The notes: generated from the letters alone by a model not told the origin. DNA of 64,000 nucleotides from Siphlonurus alternatus (GCA_949825025.1 OX463780.1:30718118-30782117); one strand, 5' to 3'; positions 44,058 through 57,334 are shown, counted from the first letter of the stretch. Program-made: numbers and translations.

Positions 44058-44354
44058 TTAGACATATATAGAGCTGAGAGTGGTAAAGTATTTTTTCCTC
44101 CTGTGATTCACAATTCTTTTAGATAATACATAGAAAATACCTGATGGATTTATTTCAACGTATAACATTGCAATGCGCTCAAGATTGAAGACGTACGTAT
44201 TTGTTTGCACGCCTATATATGTTCCCGTGCAATGCAAGCGTTGCATAAATGCGCGGTTTGTTTTTAAAGCATCGTTCGGCACATTTCTCACGATGCGCGA
44301 AGGCGGCCGGAAATGCTGACGTTCAATTATGTATGTTATGAAACGTACGTTCAA
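44058..44354 (-). CDS. Hypothetical small ORF near the right TIR
   Basis: 98 codons on the minus strand in a segment with more G+C and more CpG than its flanks (gcgcgaaggcggccgg at about 44295-44310). It begins MNVRFITYIIERQHFRPP. No domain, signal peptide or family recognised. It is the only non-repetitive open frame in the right third of the element, but could be random. Confidence 0.2.
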   Translation of the reverse strand: MNVRFITYIIERQHFRPPSRIVRNVPNDALKTNRAFMQRLHCTGTYIGVQTNTYVFNLERIAMLYVEINPSGIFYVLSKRIVNHRRKKYFTTLSSIYV

Positions 44355-44430
44355 AGCTAGCGTATGTTAGCCTTTAATTACAATGTTAATTAAAAAAAAA
44401 GCAATAAATAAATAAATTGAATTCATATTA

Positions 44431-44735
44431 CTATTACATTAAACGATTAGGTCACGTGACAAAAAATCGGTTGGTGATTGGTCTCCTCATTAACGATAAA
44501 AAAATTAATAGGTTATTAAATGATGCTATTAAGTCACGTTACCAATAATCGATCGTTAAACGGTTCCCCTCCCCTCCAATTATTACTCTTAATAGGCTAT
44601 TGGTACCCCTACCCCTACCCTTCCCCTATCGGTCACGTGACCTATTAATTAATAGCCCTAAAACTATTAACTAATAGCCTGTGACGTCACTGATCCGCCG
44701 ATCCGCAGTTCCAGGACCGGTACACCCCCTCTACT
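44431..44735 (-). repeat. Right terminal inverted repeat
   Basis: Complement of 31914-32215. It carries the mirrored CRE-like site, GTCACGTGAC palindromes (one mutated to gtcacgttac) and C-rich G4 partner (44606-44626). Just outside it, ctatttctgcactaaac continues into the right end of a family-2 MITE. Confidence 0.9.
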
Positions 44736-45342
44736 ATTTCTGCACTAAACTTTTTTCATGTAGGTTGTCCATTATTGAGAAAGCTGCTTTTATCTTCATA
44801 TTATAACGTTATAATCCACCTGTATGGATCTTACCATATGTAACAGTATGGTAGATCCTGTTAGCAATTCACGAATATTATAACATGTGTCTGTACTCAT
44901 GCACAAAATTATTTTAAATGTATCCAAATTCTTCTTGATTCGATCCATTTGCAGTTTCATATTTTTATTTTATAAGAATTTATTTTAATACAGTTACGCC
45001 CACATGCTGCTTTTGCCAAGTTGAAAACGAAGACCTGAGTAGCCCAAGGATTTCAGATGTTTAAATGTGATAATGGGTGTTTACCTAATCACTTTAATAT
45101 TTACACGAGAGCTAAATCAAAGCCATCAAGCTTATTGCTATTTCAGCATCATTCCTTGAAATTATTAACCTGATTCAGCTTTGTTCATTTTTTATGTCGT
45201 AATTTGCTGCACAGTACTTTTCCTTTTATGCATAGTTCAGTGTAGTAACGAACTTTTAATATTCACATAGTTTTCAAGATTCTCGGAGGAACCAGTCAAA
45301 AGTTATTACAAATAACACCGTCAAGAGTGTTATAATTGTGTT

Positions 45343-45690
45343 ATGGTTTCCCAAAATGTTTCCATGAATAACCTATATGATTTTTGTTGTTGCAAATATC
45401 AAGATCATCATCCTGTCTACTTTTTTTTTTTAGAAATATATTTCAAACTTTTAACACTCAAGTTGTGCTACAAACCTCCAGGACGCCATAGTCATGATAC
45501 TCATGATGCATTATATAAGATTGTAGGCAAATACAAGTGTAGGGAAACAAATGACATGTTTCACCTAAATATTGAGGTTGACAGATATGCTCCTCAAAAT
45601 TTACTTGCAGTACATGCACAATTTGCATCAAAATTTCATATAGGTGCCATATGGTCTTTTGTTTCTTTTCGATTTTTAGAACTTTGTTAA
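45343..45690 (+). pseudogene. Open frame of unknown origin, copy B
   Basis: 115 codons; the C-terminal 75 match the frame at 23258-23518. The N-terminal part spans a poly-T insertion absent from copy A. No family recognised. Confidence 0.25.
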
Positions 45691-46313
45691 ATCCAAAGCA
45701 AAATTTTCTGCAACTTCATTGAAACTGGAAAGTTAACTGATTTAATATTAAAATAATTATTGATATTTTGTTATTAAAATTTAAAATACCATGGATTACT
45801 TCAAAGTAAGTAAATGAATGTACAACATAAGAATTTAAATTATTCGTAGATTTTACATGCTATTTCGCCATCTGATTATTGCACTGTATCAAGTGTCATT
45901 ATTTGAAAAAAAATAAGAATTTAAGTCAAATTTCAGAATTTCATGTCAAATGTTCAGTAGTGTAAATTTAGAACTTTTTTACCCATTTTTTCTTGTATCA
46001 TTCGAATCTGTTGGTAAAAAAATTAATAAATATCGAATAAAACTTTATGAATTTATAAATTACTTGCAATGATTATTTTTCAATTTAGCAATTCAATGTT
46101 TAGAAACATTATTTCAGCTTATATTTCGTTTCCAAATTTATTTTTGAGTCATTTTCTCCAATAAATTTACTATACTGTACTAATTATTATTTTGATCAAT
46201 AAATTAAACAGACATCAGAAGTTAATAGATAAGATAGTTACAATATAACTCAAAATTTCTTAAAAATATTGCATGCAACTCTTTTTTAATTTTTTTATTG
46301 TTACATAACAATT

Positions 46314-46694
46314 TTTTTTTTTTTTACAAGGATATACCCCTAAGAGCTTACAGCTCACGGCGGGTTAATGGGTAGGGATAAGGTAGGGAACGGATGCCAC
46401 GGCCTGTTACGCGTCCCAGCATTCACTGAGGTGAGACTGAGGGAACCATGGAAAACCTCAGTCAGGACGGACACCTCTACTTTTTCTCAATGGACCAAAG
46501 CGATGTCCAAAGCCTGGGGAACCACACACAAGTGCATCACTGCACTGGGTGGAAAGCGATATGAATTTACCCCAGGGAGGGAGCAGCGTATTTTTTACTT
46601 GAAACAGTCACCCATCCAAGTACTAACCACGCTCGACGTAGCCTGACTTCGGTGATCTAACGAGAACCGGGCAATGCACTGCGCCACGCTCGAC
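46314..46694 (-). mobile_element. 5S-rRNA-derived SINE, inserted in copy B only
   Basis: On the minus strand the head reads cccggttctcgttagatcac, then cgaagt and ggttagtacttggatggg. These match the 5S rRNA internal promoter region (GGTTCTCGT-CCGATCACCGAAGT ... GGTTAGTACTTGGATGGG) closely and in order. The opposite end has a T tract (A tail on the element strand). The insertion is flanked by caatt (46309-46313 and 46695-46699), and copy A has a single caatt at the same site, giving the empty target. A SINE3-class element mobilised by a LINE is the natural reading. Confidence 0.8.
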
Positions 46695-47517
46695 CAATTA
46701 GCTTTTTTATTTGATTAAATTTTAACAGAAAGAAGTACAAAGAAATTTCTTTAGTTTAAAATTTTAAAATATTAAAAATAAATAAATTCTTCTCGGTATG
46801 ACATGTTTTGGACATGCTGGGTGTTTTTTTTGTCTTCATGAACTAAAGTTCAAAAAGTTGCAAAATGTCGTAGTTCTCTTACTTTAATTTAATTAACTGT
46901 GAATTATTTTCAAACGGATCACGAGATGTTTATTAATGCATGGTATATTATATTATTCTACATTAATACTGAAAACCTTTATACCATAAATTGAAATGGG
47001 GTTTATGCCAAGAATTGCTAATCAAACTTCATGAGTGGGTGTTTTTTTCCCCATTGAAAATAAAAACATTGAATTAAAATTACATATTAAAATCTGAGTA
47101 GAAATGAAATTTTTAAAATTTGTGTTATCAACTATTACATTGAAATACGTGGTAAAAATGTTCAATAATGAAATTTGTAAAAAATGTTACCCTGAATAAG
47201 CAAAAATAATGCTTGTCGTTTTTCTGTTATACAATTCCTGATTTATAATTAAAAGTCTAGCTGGTAATGTAAAACATTTTTTTTAAATACATTTAATTAT
47301 TTTTCGTGACATACACATATAGCAATTTATTATTTATTTTTAAGAACATCAAAAAATAATACCTTGGGTACTCAAAAATAATTAATTATAATGCTCATCC
47401 ATTAATTATTAATAAAATTGATTTTGATGGTTAAAATCACTTTTAAAATGTTCTATGCTATGAACCCTACGTTTAATATATCTTGTGTATGATTAGTGTA
47501 ATGTTGTTTTTAAGTAA

Positions 47518-47908
47518 TGGACAACCTGCATGAAAAATTTTTATTACAGAAATTAATAATAATAAAAATTATTATTAATAATAATAAAAATTTGAATTTG
47601 AATTTGAATTTGAATAGAGGGTACGAAATTATGCTACTATGAGTTTTTTGATATGTTTTTGAGAACCAGAACTATTTTTTTAAAATAATTATGGAAAGTG
47701 CGGCCACACCCCCTGGAGACGTCAATAGGCATCTAGTCCCTATATTTTTTTATTAAGGATTCAAGGGTGGCAACTTAACTTACAGAATTTTCAATAATTA
47801 TTTGAAAATAGTTCCGGAACTAAAAAAAAATCTGAAAAAAATCAGAGAAACATAATTCGATACACTTCATTAATTTCTGTAATAAAAATTTTCGATGCAG
47901 GTTGTCCA
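47518..47908. mobile_element. MITE, family 2, copy in block B
   Basis: Counterpart of 25135-25466, enlarged by about 60 bases of simple AT-rich repeat including a tandem TTTGAA run (47588-47615). Confidence 0.7.
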
Positions 47909-50900
47909 TTCTCAGTTATCTCTTCACAGGTTGCGTTATAAAAAAAATACTATTTTTAATTTTCAAGAGTCCATTTTATATATGAAGAAGTGCTTGCACT
48001 TGTGTGAGGTTAAATTAACATCAAGGTGACCATCATAGAATACTTTTTCTAAAAATTCAATTAAAATTACATAATAGTTGATAATGTATTGAAATTTTTA
48101 AAATATCACACAATTTTAATTTCGTTTTCTTTGTAAATTTTATATATATTTATATACACTAGCTATTTCTTAAATTCAAGTTATTATTTATTTAGCAACA
48201 GTTACAGAACCAAGGTATCAAATATGATAAAGTCAATAACACAACATTCATTAAAAGATTATAAAACTTCACAACTAAAAACAATACATTTGAATTCTCA
48301 TTTCATACATCTCCTCCTTCCCCCAAATACTGCTTATTTATTTAAAATTTGACGTTTCAGAACTTTAAACTTACATAAATTTTCCAAAAAGTTCCAAGAA
48401 GTAAACGGCAAAACCCTACCGTTATATAAACATTTAATACAATGTGGTAAAATTGTTGTGTATTTAATTCCAGTGTCAGCTGTAGTTATTGAAAAAATAG
48501 GCATGCATACATTTTTATTACTTTTATTCAAAATATTTTATATGAAATATATTTTTGATTTCAAAATAATTATTATGTATATTTTAGTTAAAAACTATTA
48601 TTTATTTAAGGTAAAATAAATATTAATTCTCTCTCAAATATAAATTTGCGAACCTAATAATGTTTCACTTATTTACTGATTGAAACGATCATATTTCTAT
48701 GTATAAATCAAGCAAATATAAATGACGACATTTTATAAATCATGTTTTTTTATCAATATGATGACGATAAGCATATAACTATTATATTATGTTCGGTTAT
48801 ACTTAAAAATATAAGTATGTAAAATATATTGTAGTAAATTTTGTTAAATTATTATTATTTTTTTTACACCATAGAAATTACTGAAATTAGTGACATTTAT
48901 TTATTTTATTATGAATTCAGTTTTTCAGTTGGGTTCAACCTCTGTATAAATGCTATAAAATGAGAGATTGATTAGCAATAGCATTGTAATTCGGAAATTG
49001 GATATGTACTGTCCATTCCATCTACAAAAATGGGTGGAATTCAGAAATAAAAATATATTATTTCTTCCTCCAACAATTTTCTTCAATAATACAAATTTAA
49101 TAATAAATTACGGTTATATAATTATAGCTAATCGTGGTTAGTGAGTGACATGATGATTATATCTTTCTGGTAACCTCTATCGTGAATAGAGTCCAATATT
49201 ATATGCTAATGAATATAGATATCACCTCTAAAATTACCGAAAAAGAAAGTATATCTTCTCGACCAAGCTGTTAAATATGACGTGCAACCAAAAGGTGTCT
49301 CCGGTCAGTTGGAGGATATTAGGTACTGTACGTGGACAGGGTATTAGTTAAGAAATCTACTTCCAGTGAAGTTCATGGACATGATGGTATCCAGCAAAAA
49401 CTGTGATTTACAAAAACTGTGACTTAATTCATTTTGAACATTACAAACTTGCTATATCTGCAGCAAGATAATTTAGCTACGTTGTGTCAGAGATAAATGT
49501 AACTTCTTTGGTGGTGTCATAAAGTTCTTTACGAAGAGGTTCTTTTACGGTGTCCAATCTGTAGTAGTGGTCCAGCAGAATGGTGACGTTAAATACCTTC
49601 CATTCTCCACCATAGCAAAGGACAGTCATTTTTTCTGTAACTTACGTTGAAAATGTCCACGTTTAACCTGAGAGTATAGACTGAATGCATTGTCTAACAA
49701 TAAGACAACATTTCTGCAAGTCAAGTTCAACTCTTTGTTGGTATATTTATTTTTTATATACCTAGAATTATAGATATAGTTTCACAGTATGATTGTTTAC
49801 TCTATTTTACTTAAAATTAAACTGCCAATATTTATAAAAGTAAAGGATAGCAAAAAATAGCTACGAAAAAAATCATAGCAGCAGGTAAATTTTTTTCACA
49901 GAGCTCACTTGAAATTATTTACTTTGTAAGCCGTTTCATATTAACTAAATATTTTAAAATAGTAGTGAACATTGTTATTCATGCTAATGTTATTCATTAT
50001 CGTTGTATTTTGTGCTCATTGTTATACATTATTATATAGGACTAAAATGTATTCGAAAAATCAAGATCCTAATAGGTTTCACTGGAGGGTCTAATTTGAT
50101 TTTAACGTACTTTTTTTTTTATAATAAAATCACAAACTTTATAAATAACCAGCTACACTTCACTAATCACACATTAATTTTTCTTAATTAAGATCTTAGA
50201 TAACGTGATATTAAGTACATTTAACTGATTTAATGCATTAATTTACATTTGCTGCCTGATATTGAAAACTGAGTATTGAAGTATTGTTATAAATTTACTC
50301 GAAATAGTATAATCTTTCGAATAAAACATCCAGTCTTGTAGTGTATATTATTTTTATTACAACTGCTTCTTTCTATAAACTAAACATTGTATTTTAAACA
50401 AATCAGCGGAATATTTTTAAATTAAATAAATTTAAGTCGCAAATAATAACCAATTAAAAAAATTATTTCTACGGTGTACTATTATATTTTTCGGAACCAG
50501 TAAAAAAATGTAATTTTAATTAATTTTAGTTTTAATTTTTGTGTGAATTAATTTAAAAAATATTATATATAGAAAATTACTTGTACATGTGCAAGTATTA
50601 AATTAAATAAAAAAGCAACAAATTGTATATTTATTTTCTTCGTTTTTCTAATACAACAATTTGTGTTTGCAACAATTACACATTTAACCTTGATGATCTT
50701 GATGTTAAAATAGAAATTGTACGACAGTATAATACTTAATAATCTATTTATAAAACCAAAACTTATGACTTAAATTGTATTTTAATTATTTTTAATATGG
50801 GGTGTGACTTTCTAAGTAGTTATCTAACCATTATCCACGTATTGTCTTCGAAAAAGCGTTCCTTGGTTAATAATATCTTGATCAGTAAATTCGAATATAT

Positions 50901-52400
50901 GTAAGAGTTTGTTAATCTATTAACTCTCAAGTATAAATGTATAATTCCATAAATTGTTGTGTCCATATTTATGGTCTTTTGATGCCACCATTTATTTGTT
51001 AAAAATTTCAAGACAATCTTTATATAGATGGGAGATAATATAATACTTTACAATAACTTAATTAAAATTAGCAAATAATGTACAGTATTTAATATTTAGT
51101 ATATTATTTTGTTAATGCCTTATCTTAATTTCACATTAGTGATTAGTATCATTTTATTTATTAAACATGAAGAATAAATTTTATAAAACATTTTTAAGAC
51201 TAAAATTGGTGAATTGACAAAGAAATTTAAATTCTGCATTTATAAAAGTGTCCATTTGATAAATCTGAAGGGACCATAAATGTTTTTTATAACAAAAATA
51301 AGAAAATTAGCATCACATAATATATAAATATCCTGCATTTTTTATATAAAAACATTAAATAATTTCAAATGTGTCTCACGTTTAAAAAATAAGAATGTCA
51401 TTATTTGCAAGAAGAAAATGACAAACCTTCATTAACTTAATTATATTTTATTTCAGTTGTGTTTTTAATTTATTACAAAAAATTAAACAAATTTTCTTTG
51501 TTGATGTTTGCGTTTAATTTTATACTTCATAGTCCTCTTAATTTGATGTAAGAAATTTTGTTTATAAATTCTTAACTAATTAATAATTATTATACTTATA
51601 GTTTGTACTAAAAAATATATTATTTTAAATGAACATGTATACAATTTCTTTTAAAATAATATATTTTGTTGTTATGCATTTATTACAAAAAATATACATT
51701 CTCAATTTAATTTAGTAATGGTATGAGATACTGAATAAGATTTAAATTTAGGTCCAAAATTTTAGCACAAAAATAAAATTGCAATATCTTGTAACCAGCA
51801 GAAACATAAGTCGGAACAAAACAAATAAATGTGGAATGAAAATGGAATTCTTATCAATCGAAATTGCAAATTGGAAATATTTGAAAGTAATGATTGAGTA
51901 ATGACAATAATTTTTGCCAGAACCACTTTAGAAAAGTCTGACAATAAGTATTTGAATCTCACACTACAATTTAATTTTCTCATTGATGTTTTTATTAAAA
52001 AAATAGCAAAATAAAAATCGTGAAAATTGTAGAAGCTTCAATATTATAATATTTTTTAGAAGGGATATTTTAAAATAGAGTTCTCCTAGTTATACTAGAG
52101 GCATCCTATTCATTTTTCTTGATAATTGACGTGTTCCAACATAAATGCACTGCCTTGGAATTTTTAGAAAAGAAGTACAGTAATCTCCAGGTAAATTTCA
52201 AATCTAGCAAAGGTTAGTAAAAAAAAAATACCGCTACTTTCCTGTCAAATTGTGCTGCAGTTTCTGTTGTTGATTCTTTTGTGGCAATGTTATAATTTTA
52301 CATAGGGCCATGACAGTTTATTAAATTAATCATTGGTAAATTAAAATTCATGCTATCAATTACAAAACCTAGTGAAATTTCTAGCAAGAGCACTCGAAAT
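47909..52400. other. AT-rich non-coding part of duplicated block B
   Basis: Follows copy A base for base with small indels; no gene supported. Confidence 0.4.
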
Positions 52401-52521
52401 ATTCCAAGAGTGATATAGTAGCGAGCGAGAGGCCCGGCCGGCCCGCCATTTTGTTTGTTGCACCTGTACCGCGGCGGCCTACCAGGCAGGCAGGCCGGGC
52501 GGGCTGCGTGGCGGCAGGCGA

Positions 52522-52725
52522 CTAACGATCCGTTGTGACAGCTTCATATCGCCACTCATCACTCTTAATAAGGTCGTAATCTGCAGCAAAATAAGTCCAC
52601 GTGGCACTTGATGAAGGAATAAATGTCCCCAAGATATGAGAGAATCGAGGTTCTGGTGATTCATAAAAGTTTTTGTAAAAATACGAAACAAGAAGAGGCA
52701 ATAATAAAATGTAATATTTCAACAA
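52522..52725 (-). CDS. Possible host exon or retropseudogene fragment, copy B
   Basis: Same predicted peptide as 30062-30265, again next to the CpG-rich patch (52420-52520). Identity between copies is uninformative about selection because the whole block is duplicated. Confidence 0.3.
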   Translation of the reverse strand: MLKYYILLLPLLVSYFYKNFYESPEPRFSHILGTFIPSSSATWTYFAADYDLIKSDEWRYEAVTTDR

Positions 52726-53478
52726 CTAATGTAAATTTTTACATTCTTAATTTTAATCCATGCAATAAATGTAAGATTGAAAAGTAATATGCTTCTTTTA
52801 AAATTGAGAAGATATATCAATATTTTTTACGTTGCAAATAATACAAATTGTTTAAATTTTTTCTTTATTTAATTAAAATTACCAAGATGAAGTATACAAT
52901 ACATAAAAAATTCAGATAAGAATTAAATGATTTTTTTATCGTAATTTTATGAGGTGCATAATGTCTCTATAGTATTTTGTAATGAATGCAAAGGAATTTA
53001 ATAAAATAGAAAAGAATAAAACAATTGAAGATTTTTTTTTTAAATATATTATAGAATTAACCTTCATGTCCTTCATATTTTAAATGGAAAAATTGCAACC
53101 AATTTTATTACATTACAATTTCCTAAATATTTACTAGCACATAATTAAACAACAGTTAAGTTTGTCTAAATATTATTTTTTTATCTGTATTAATTAAATT
53201 AATTAAAAACTTTATATATATATCCTTTATTTTTCTTTGTCATATATAACAAGCTTTTTGAAAAATAAACATGCAGTTTGGTCGTGTATGAATTCATTTC
53301 GTTATAATAATACTTTGACGTCACCAGCAAAAAGAGACATTGATTTGGTTTTATTAGCTATATAAAAAGAAGGAGCGGTAAAACATTGACAATATTAAAA
53401 AAAAAAAAACGAGAGAGGAAAAACAAACCAATAAAACGCTGGTGTTTTGAGAGGATGTCGATAATTTTAACCAATCAC

Positions 53479-53551
53479 AAGCAGAGACCATGAACCACAG
53501 TCACGTGGTGAGGGTCGGGGTTCGACTCCCTCAGGGGTCAACCTGAAACAT
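53479..53551 (+). repeat. tRNA-like segment, copy B
   Basis: Same as 31018-31090, with the B-box-like ggttcgactcc. Confidence 0.35.
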
Positions 53552-54025
53552 AAAACCATGGTCCACATGAAAAAATAATTCTCTATAATATTTATGAGAC
53601 ATACACCTATATGTTCTTCTGTATGAGTAATAAATTAATGTCTCTGTAGTACGTATGTTTTTTTATGTAACAGATTAGGTTAATTTAAATTTGAAATAGT
53701 AATAATTTTTTAAGTATGAAAAACACAATGTCAAGTTTCAAATTGTATAAAAGAAATGAATGGTTGATATTTTTTTACTATTCTAACAATTTGTAAATTT
53801 GATTTATTTTTGAACCAATTTTTGTATTTTTAAATAAAATTGTTAGTGATTTTCTAATGTTTCATACAAAACTACAAAGAAAATAACACATTTTTTTTAA
53901 ATGTTTTTATAGATAAAAAAACAAAAATGCAGTCCTATCGAGGCCGGAAGCCTTATAGGTAGGTGCTGTTTTACAATAATCTTACATTTTTGATGAGCTC
54001 AGCAGAAGAGAAATTGCAAAATTAA

Positions 54026-54027
<2 letters not shown>

Positions 54028-54121
<94 letters not shown>
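54028..54121. repeat. (TA)n tract, copy B
   Basis: TA repeat matching the tract before the assembly gap; unique sequence resumes at cccagaattactc. Confidence 0.9.
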
Positions 54122-54124
<3 letters not shown>

Positions 54125-57100
54125 AGAATTACTCAAAACTCCTCAAAGAACTCATCAGAATTTATTATTTATAAGCATCATAAGCTTAACATGTACATTA
54201 TGACAAGCTGAGGTCAGAGAAAATATTTCATCGTCAATTTACTGTCATGACAATATTGTTTAAATATTAGAGTTAATAGCAAAAAAAAAAAAAAAAAGTC
54301 ATATTCCAATTTAACCACTATACAATATTACTGATAAGCAACCAGCTTTGAAAATTAAGTGCATCAAGTCATGCAAAAAATGCTTCTAATAATGCAATTT
54401 GCAATTAAAAATCTTTAAATGTAAGATTATGTTATTATACAATTTAACTTGGTATCTAAGAAATAGTGCAATGGAATGGATTTCAATGGGAAAAATATGG
54501 TGCTCATTATCCAAAATTATGGTTGAATTTTGTGGATAATTCTAAATTCTTATGTTCCCTAATTTGAAGATTTTTTTACATTAATTTTTCAATGGTCTTT
54601 AACATTTTGAATTACAGCTATCCACATTTAGTGTTATTAGTTACTTTCAAAATCCTATGATAATAATATACAGATATATAGTGAAACAATAAAATAAATA
54701 CCATGAAGTATAATTATTTAAATAAGATGGTATTTTGACCTCTGCCGATCTCTCTTTTGATACATTTGAGCTGCATGTGATCAAAGTCACGAAAATACCA
54801 ACCCTTTCAACACCACCCTTGTAAACCTATCATCCTTGCAATATAATTATTTATAGAATATTTATAGATTAATACTTCTTACAATGTAAGAGTTAGTTAT
54901 TTTTGTGCAGGTATATAACACCATTATGTTACAATATATTTATTTAAACTGTGGTATTATTTATGGGAATTGATGAGTTATAAAATGTTTGTTGTTAATT
55001 AAAAAATTGGAAACTATCGTTGTAGAGCTTTACTTTAGTACTTAAGTGTTCCAGAGAGGGACTTATATTTTGACCAGTACAATTAACTTTCACAAGCAGA
55101 CCATAAAGATATAAAATGGGACAATATTAAATTACCTCATCAGATCCAAACCAAAATGTTGTTGTTGTTGAGGCTTGTTTTTATTATAAATATTTCTTAG
55201 ATTAATTACAGGAATTGAGATATTTTTAAGACTCCTACTTCTTACAAAATACATGGCAGAGTGATTCAATTTTTCACGCTATTATTTTTAAATTTCTAAA
55301 AAAAAAATCCGATTAAAAAAAATCAAAGGTTGCTTCCAATGCAGAAAATTAAGCCTATTAATGGCACTGTTAAAATGAAGATAAAATTATTTTTTAACAT
55401 GGAAAGAGTCAATATCTCGTTAAAGGTTGTTTTCTATAATTTTCTATAAATTTTAATTTAGACCATTAGATTCAAAATGTGTAAAAACTTCTAGAGATAA
55501 ATTTTTGTTTAGATCTGACATAATTTTTACTCGAGACTATTTCAACATTGAAACCCCATAAGGACAATCAAAATTTCCATTTTGGACCTCCTTTAAGAGT
55601 TGAAAGAATCGTCGCTTCAAAATTTCAATGGTAACATTAAATTTTGGTCATGTTTTTTGTGTGGGGTGGGGGGATTTTTCAAGTCTATAAAACAAAATAT
55701 TTCCATACCACACGAATATTGGACCACTCTGTATTGAGAAATTATGAACTCAGTATATATTTTTTAGTGTTAACTATTGTTATTGTTACATCGTATAATT
55801 AAGCTCATAAAATGCTATTATCGTCACTCTCTACCAAACAAAATAAGAACCAAGTTTAAAATTTGTGTGAAAATTTTTATTCTGATTTTTTTCCTCTGCA
55901 AATAATTTCAAATATACTATAGTTTTCTTTCTTCTTTGAATTTTATGGTGAGATACATAATTTTAATATGAGCTTCTATAGAGGAATTTACAACGTTCAC
56001 AGTCATAATAATGATATAGCAATGAGGTACTAACATTTAATAGTTACAAAAAAACTTTTGAGAAATAAGCGCAAATACACCTCTGAAATTTTCATATGAA
56101 TGAATTAAAAAAAAAAACAAAAAAAAAACATGTCCTAAGATTTAGCAACATTTTATATTTTAGAATTTTTATTCAAAAATATAATTCAGACCAAATCAGG
56201 CACAGACACAGGAAAGAAAAACCCTTATATGACTTTATAGGAGCAATTTAACATTTAAGTACGATAAAAAAATAACCCAATTAACCCAATGTTAAATTTT
56301 CGGTTAGGTTGAAGACTTGAGGTTATTCATTATTGTACATATTCCTTAACATAAATTAATGTTAACACTGATGGCCCTGCATGTGTTTTACCTGTGGTGT
56401 AAAATTATCATTATGTTAAGAAAAGTGCAAAGTTTCCTTATTTAAGAAAATGAAATAATAGATTTATTGTAGTCAAAAGATCAGAAGTTTCTTATTTTTA
56501 TTGTTAACATTCATTGCATATATAGGAATTTCTCGAACAAATACATGTGCTAGCTTCTATCCTTGCTAATTGTTTGCAAGGTTGACTATCGTGCAAAATT
56601 TTCAAATGAACAGACTGCACTGTATAATTTTCATTACATATCGTATACGGTCCTAATGAAGATTTCATGTTGGTTTTAATTACAAAACATCGCTGTTTAT
56701 AGGTTTGTACCTCGTAAAAAATTATATTGTACACTTACCTGTATTCCATAATACCAAATTCATATCAAATTCCAGAGAATAGGACATTCATATTTACTGA
56801 TAATACTCCCTCGGTATTATACTCAATTGTTGATTATCAAATTTTAAGAGCATTTTATTCTTTTGCCACCGATGACGGGTTAAATACAATTATGCAATCT
56901 TCACATTTTTTTAATCCATGGATTTCACAGTAATAAATTAGGAATTTAAATCACCATTTCCTGACAGTTTTACAAGAGACCATGTGGTATTTATGATGGA
57001 TATGAGACCTGATTAAGTATCTTAAAGTTTAATTTGTGATTTAATTTGTGTCTGTTATATAATTGTCACATAAATTTTAAACTTGGTACTTATAGATTTA

Positions 57101-57334
57101 ATAGATTTAATCAGTTCTTTAGGCCATACAAATAGCATAGAACAAGTCATATACAGTCATAATACATCACAACAAAAATACACAAAACAACAACAATAAC
57201 AACAAACATAAAGTAAATAGATAGCCAAGTAACACATTACTTTTTTTGTAAAAAATCTTTAACGCTATAAAACAAATTCATCATAAGATATTTAAATAAT
57301 TCTTTTTTAAAAGATGCAAATGATCCAAAAATTT
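54122..57334. other. AT-rich non-coding stretch
   Basis: No supported gene. A TGGACC/GAAAT-rich segment at 55540-55740 and an open frame at 56727-56933 have no recognisable identity. Confidence 0.4.

Larger units (their letters stand above)
31914..44735. mobile_element. Polinton/Maverick-adintovirus-like element, 12.8 kb, capsid module without polymerase
   Basis: Both ends read AGTAGAGGGGGTGTACC inward and extend into TIRs of about 300 bp. Inside is a packaging and capsid gene set (ATPase, PLA2/core, adenain-like protease, penton-like, hexon-like) in an order known for Polintons and adintoviruses, plus a BIR-domain gene. No family-B DNA polymerase or integrase frame is visible; the right 4.6 kb is a giant palindrome without convincing genes. 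The known family uses long TIRs starting with AG and makes 6-bp target duplications. AG is near the end here, but no target duplication is seen. Probably a nonautonomous or rearranged endogenous viral element. All capsid-module frames are intact, so the insertion or its selection is fairly recent. Confidence 0.85.
44738..54121. repeat. Duplicated block, copy B (about 9.4 kb)
   Basis: Second copy of 22690-31661, beginning at the element's right junction and ending with the (TA)n tract. Main length differences are a 381-base 5S-SINE (46314-46694), about 60 extra bases of AT-rich simple repeat at 47557-47617, and small insertions around 45300-45430. Sequence continues past the tract at 54122, unlike copy A. 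Confidence 0.85.

Noticed and set aside
31908..44741. 6-bp target-site duplication for the element
   Set aside because: All choices of end (AGTAGAGG, AGAGGG or TAGAGG) leave different flanking hexamers (for example ataaaa and atttct), so no duplication is claimed.
46368..46646. 92-codon frame MGRDKVGNGC...
   Set aside because: It is the antisense of the 5S-derived SINE inserted in copy B.
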